From assembly GCA_039182715.1 (NCBI GenBank), contig JBCDBY010000258.1, positions 1-6,647 of the forward strand: a stretch of 6,647 nt of DNA. The letters run 5' to 3'. The stretch comes from JBCDBY01 sp039182715 (lineage in GTDB: Bacteria; Planctomycetota; PLA2). Shown piece after piece: positions 6,442 to 6,647 of the stretch; position 1 is the stretch's first letter; every line of letters begins with the position of its first letter. The notes under the pieces are model-generated. The model was not told where the DNA came from, did not search any database, and saw nothing but the letters and a program-made list of their open reading frames with translations. The translations under genes and the position numbers were made by a program.

Positions 6442-6647
6442 TTACCGGCGAGGGCGGACGAGACGGTGCACGAGGATGGAGAGCGGGATAAGCGCGAGGA
6501 TGGCCCAGAGGAAAACCCAGAAGAAGACCCAGAGACCGGTCCAGAGACGCTCGAAGAAGAGTTCGAGCCCGTTTCCCAGGCCCGTCGCGGCCGCCTGAAC
6601 GAGAGGCTCGAAATCCTCGGCTCCGGGCCACGCGAGTTGGAGCAAGA
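6442..6647 (-). CDS. C-terminal end of a membrane-anchored protein (5' end outside window)
   Basis: The frame is open from the right edge to the TAA at 6442-6444, giving 68 complete codons. The TTG at 6643-6645 need not be the start. An amphipathic stretch (GAEDFEPLVQAAATGLGNGLELFFERL) leads into one long aromatic-rich membrane helix (about 6475-6535) and a basic tail, HRLVRPRR. This layout, an extracytoplasmic domain followed by one helix and an Arg-rich stop-transfer end, resembles the C-terminus of DUF4349-type proteins among others. That comparison is a guess from shape only. Most of the protein is outside the window, so function cannot be assigned. Confidence 0.6.
   Translation of the reverse strand, partial: LLQLAWPGAEDFEPLVQAAATGLGNGLELFFERLWTGLWVFFWVFLWAILALIPLSILVHRLVRPRR

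Overview
The window is a GC-rich stretch (roughly two thirds G+C by eye), almost fully coding, with seven genes in two groups that point at each other. The organism is probably a free-living, high-GC Gram-negative-type bacterium. I lean to Planctomycetota, for two reasons. The C-terminal domain of the first gene resembles one I associate with planctomycetal hydrolases. The 'CACGGAGGCACGGAGACACGG' type of intergenic repeat also fits that phylum. Both points come from memory of family patterns, not a search, so the placement is tentative; another high-GC phylum such as Myxococcota is possible.

Left group, plus strand (1-3353): three tightly packed genes that look like one operon. The first, cut by the left edge, is an alpha/beta-hydrolase-like protein whose nucleophile serine appears to be missing. 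After 6 bases comes a 509-residue membrane protein: about seven hydrophobic helices fused to a spermidine-synthase-like Rossmann domain. Its stop codon overlaps (ATGA) the start of a 194-residue helical-repeat protein with one C-terminal membrane anchor. The shared unit suggests a membrane-associated function, but the substrate cannot be read from the sequence.

Right group, minus strand (3319-6647): a long-form PrkA-type AAA+ serine protein kinase preceded by three small membrane proteins, the outermost cut by the right edge. PrkA ends inside the 3' end of the left operon, with a 35-base tail-to-tail overlap. The usual PrkA partners (YeaH/DUF444 and SpoVR) are not downstream of it here, because that side is taken by the convergent operon.

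The most notable structure is a dispersed repeat. Two 87-bp copies (81/87 identical) and one 17-bp relic occupy the three gaps of the minus-strand group, all in the same orientation. The two full copies sit at the 5' ends of prkA and of a membrane-protein gene. They carry identical candidate GTG start codons and an identical -10-like hexamer. I see no RNA gene, CRISPR array, insertion sequence or convincing terminator. No gap exceeds about 140 bases. I do not see strong evidence for a wholly new system.
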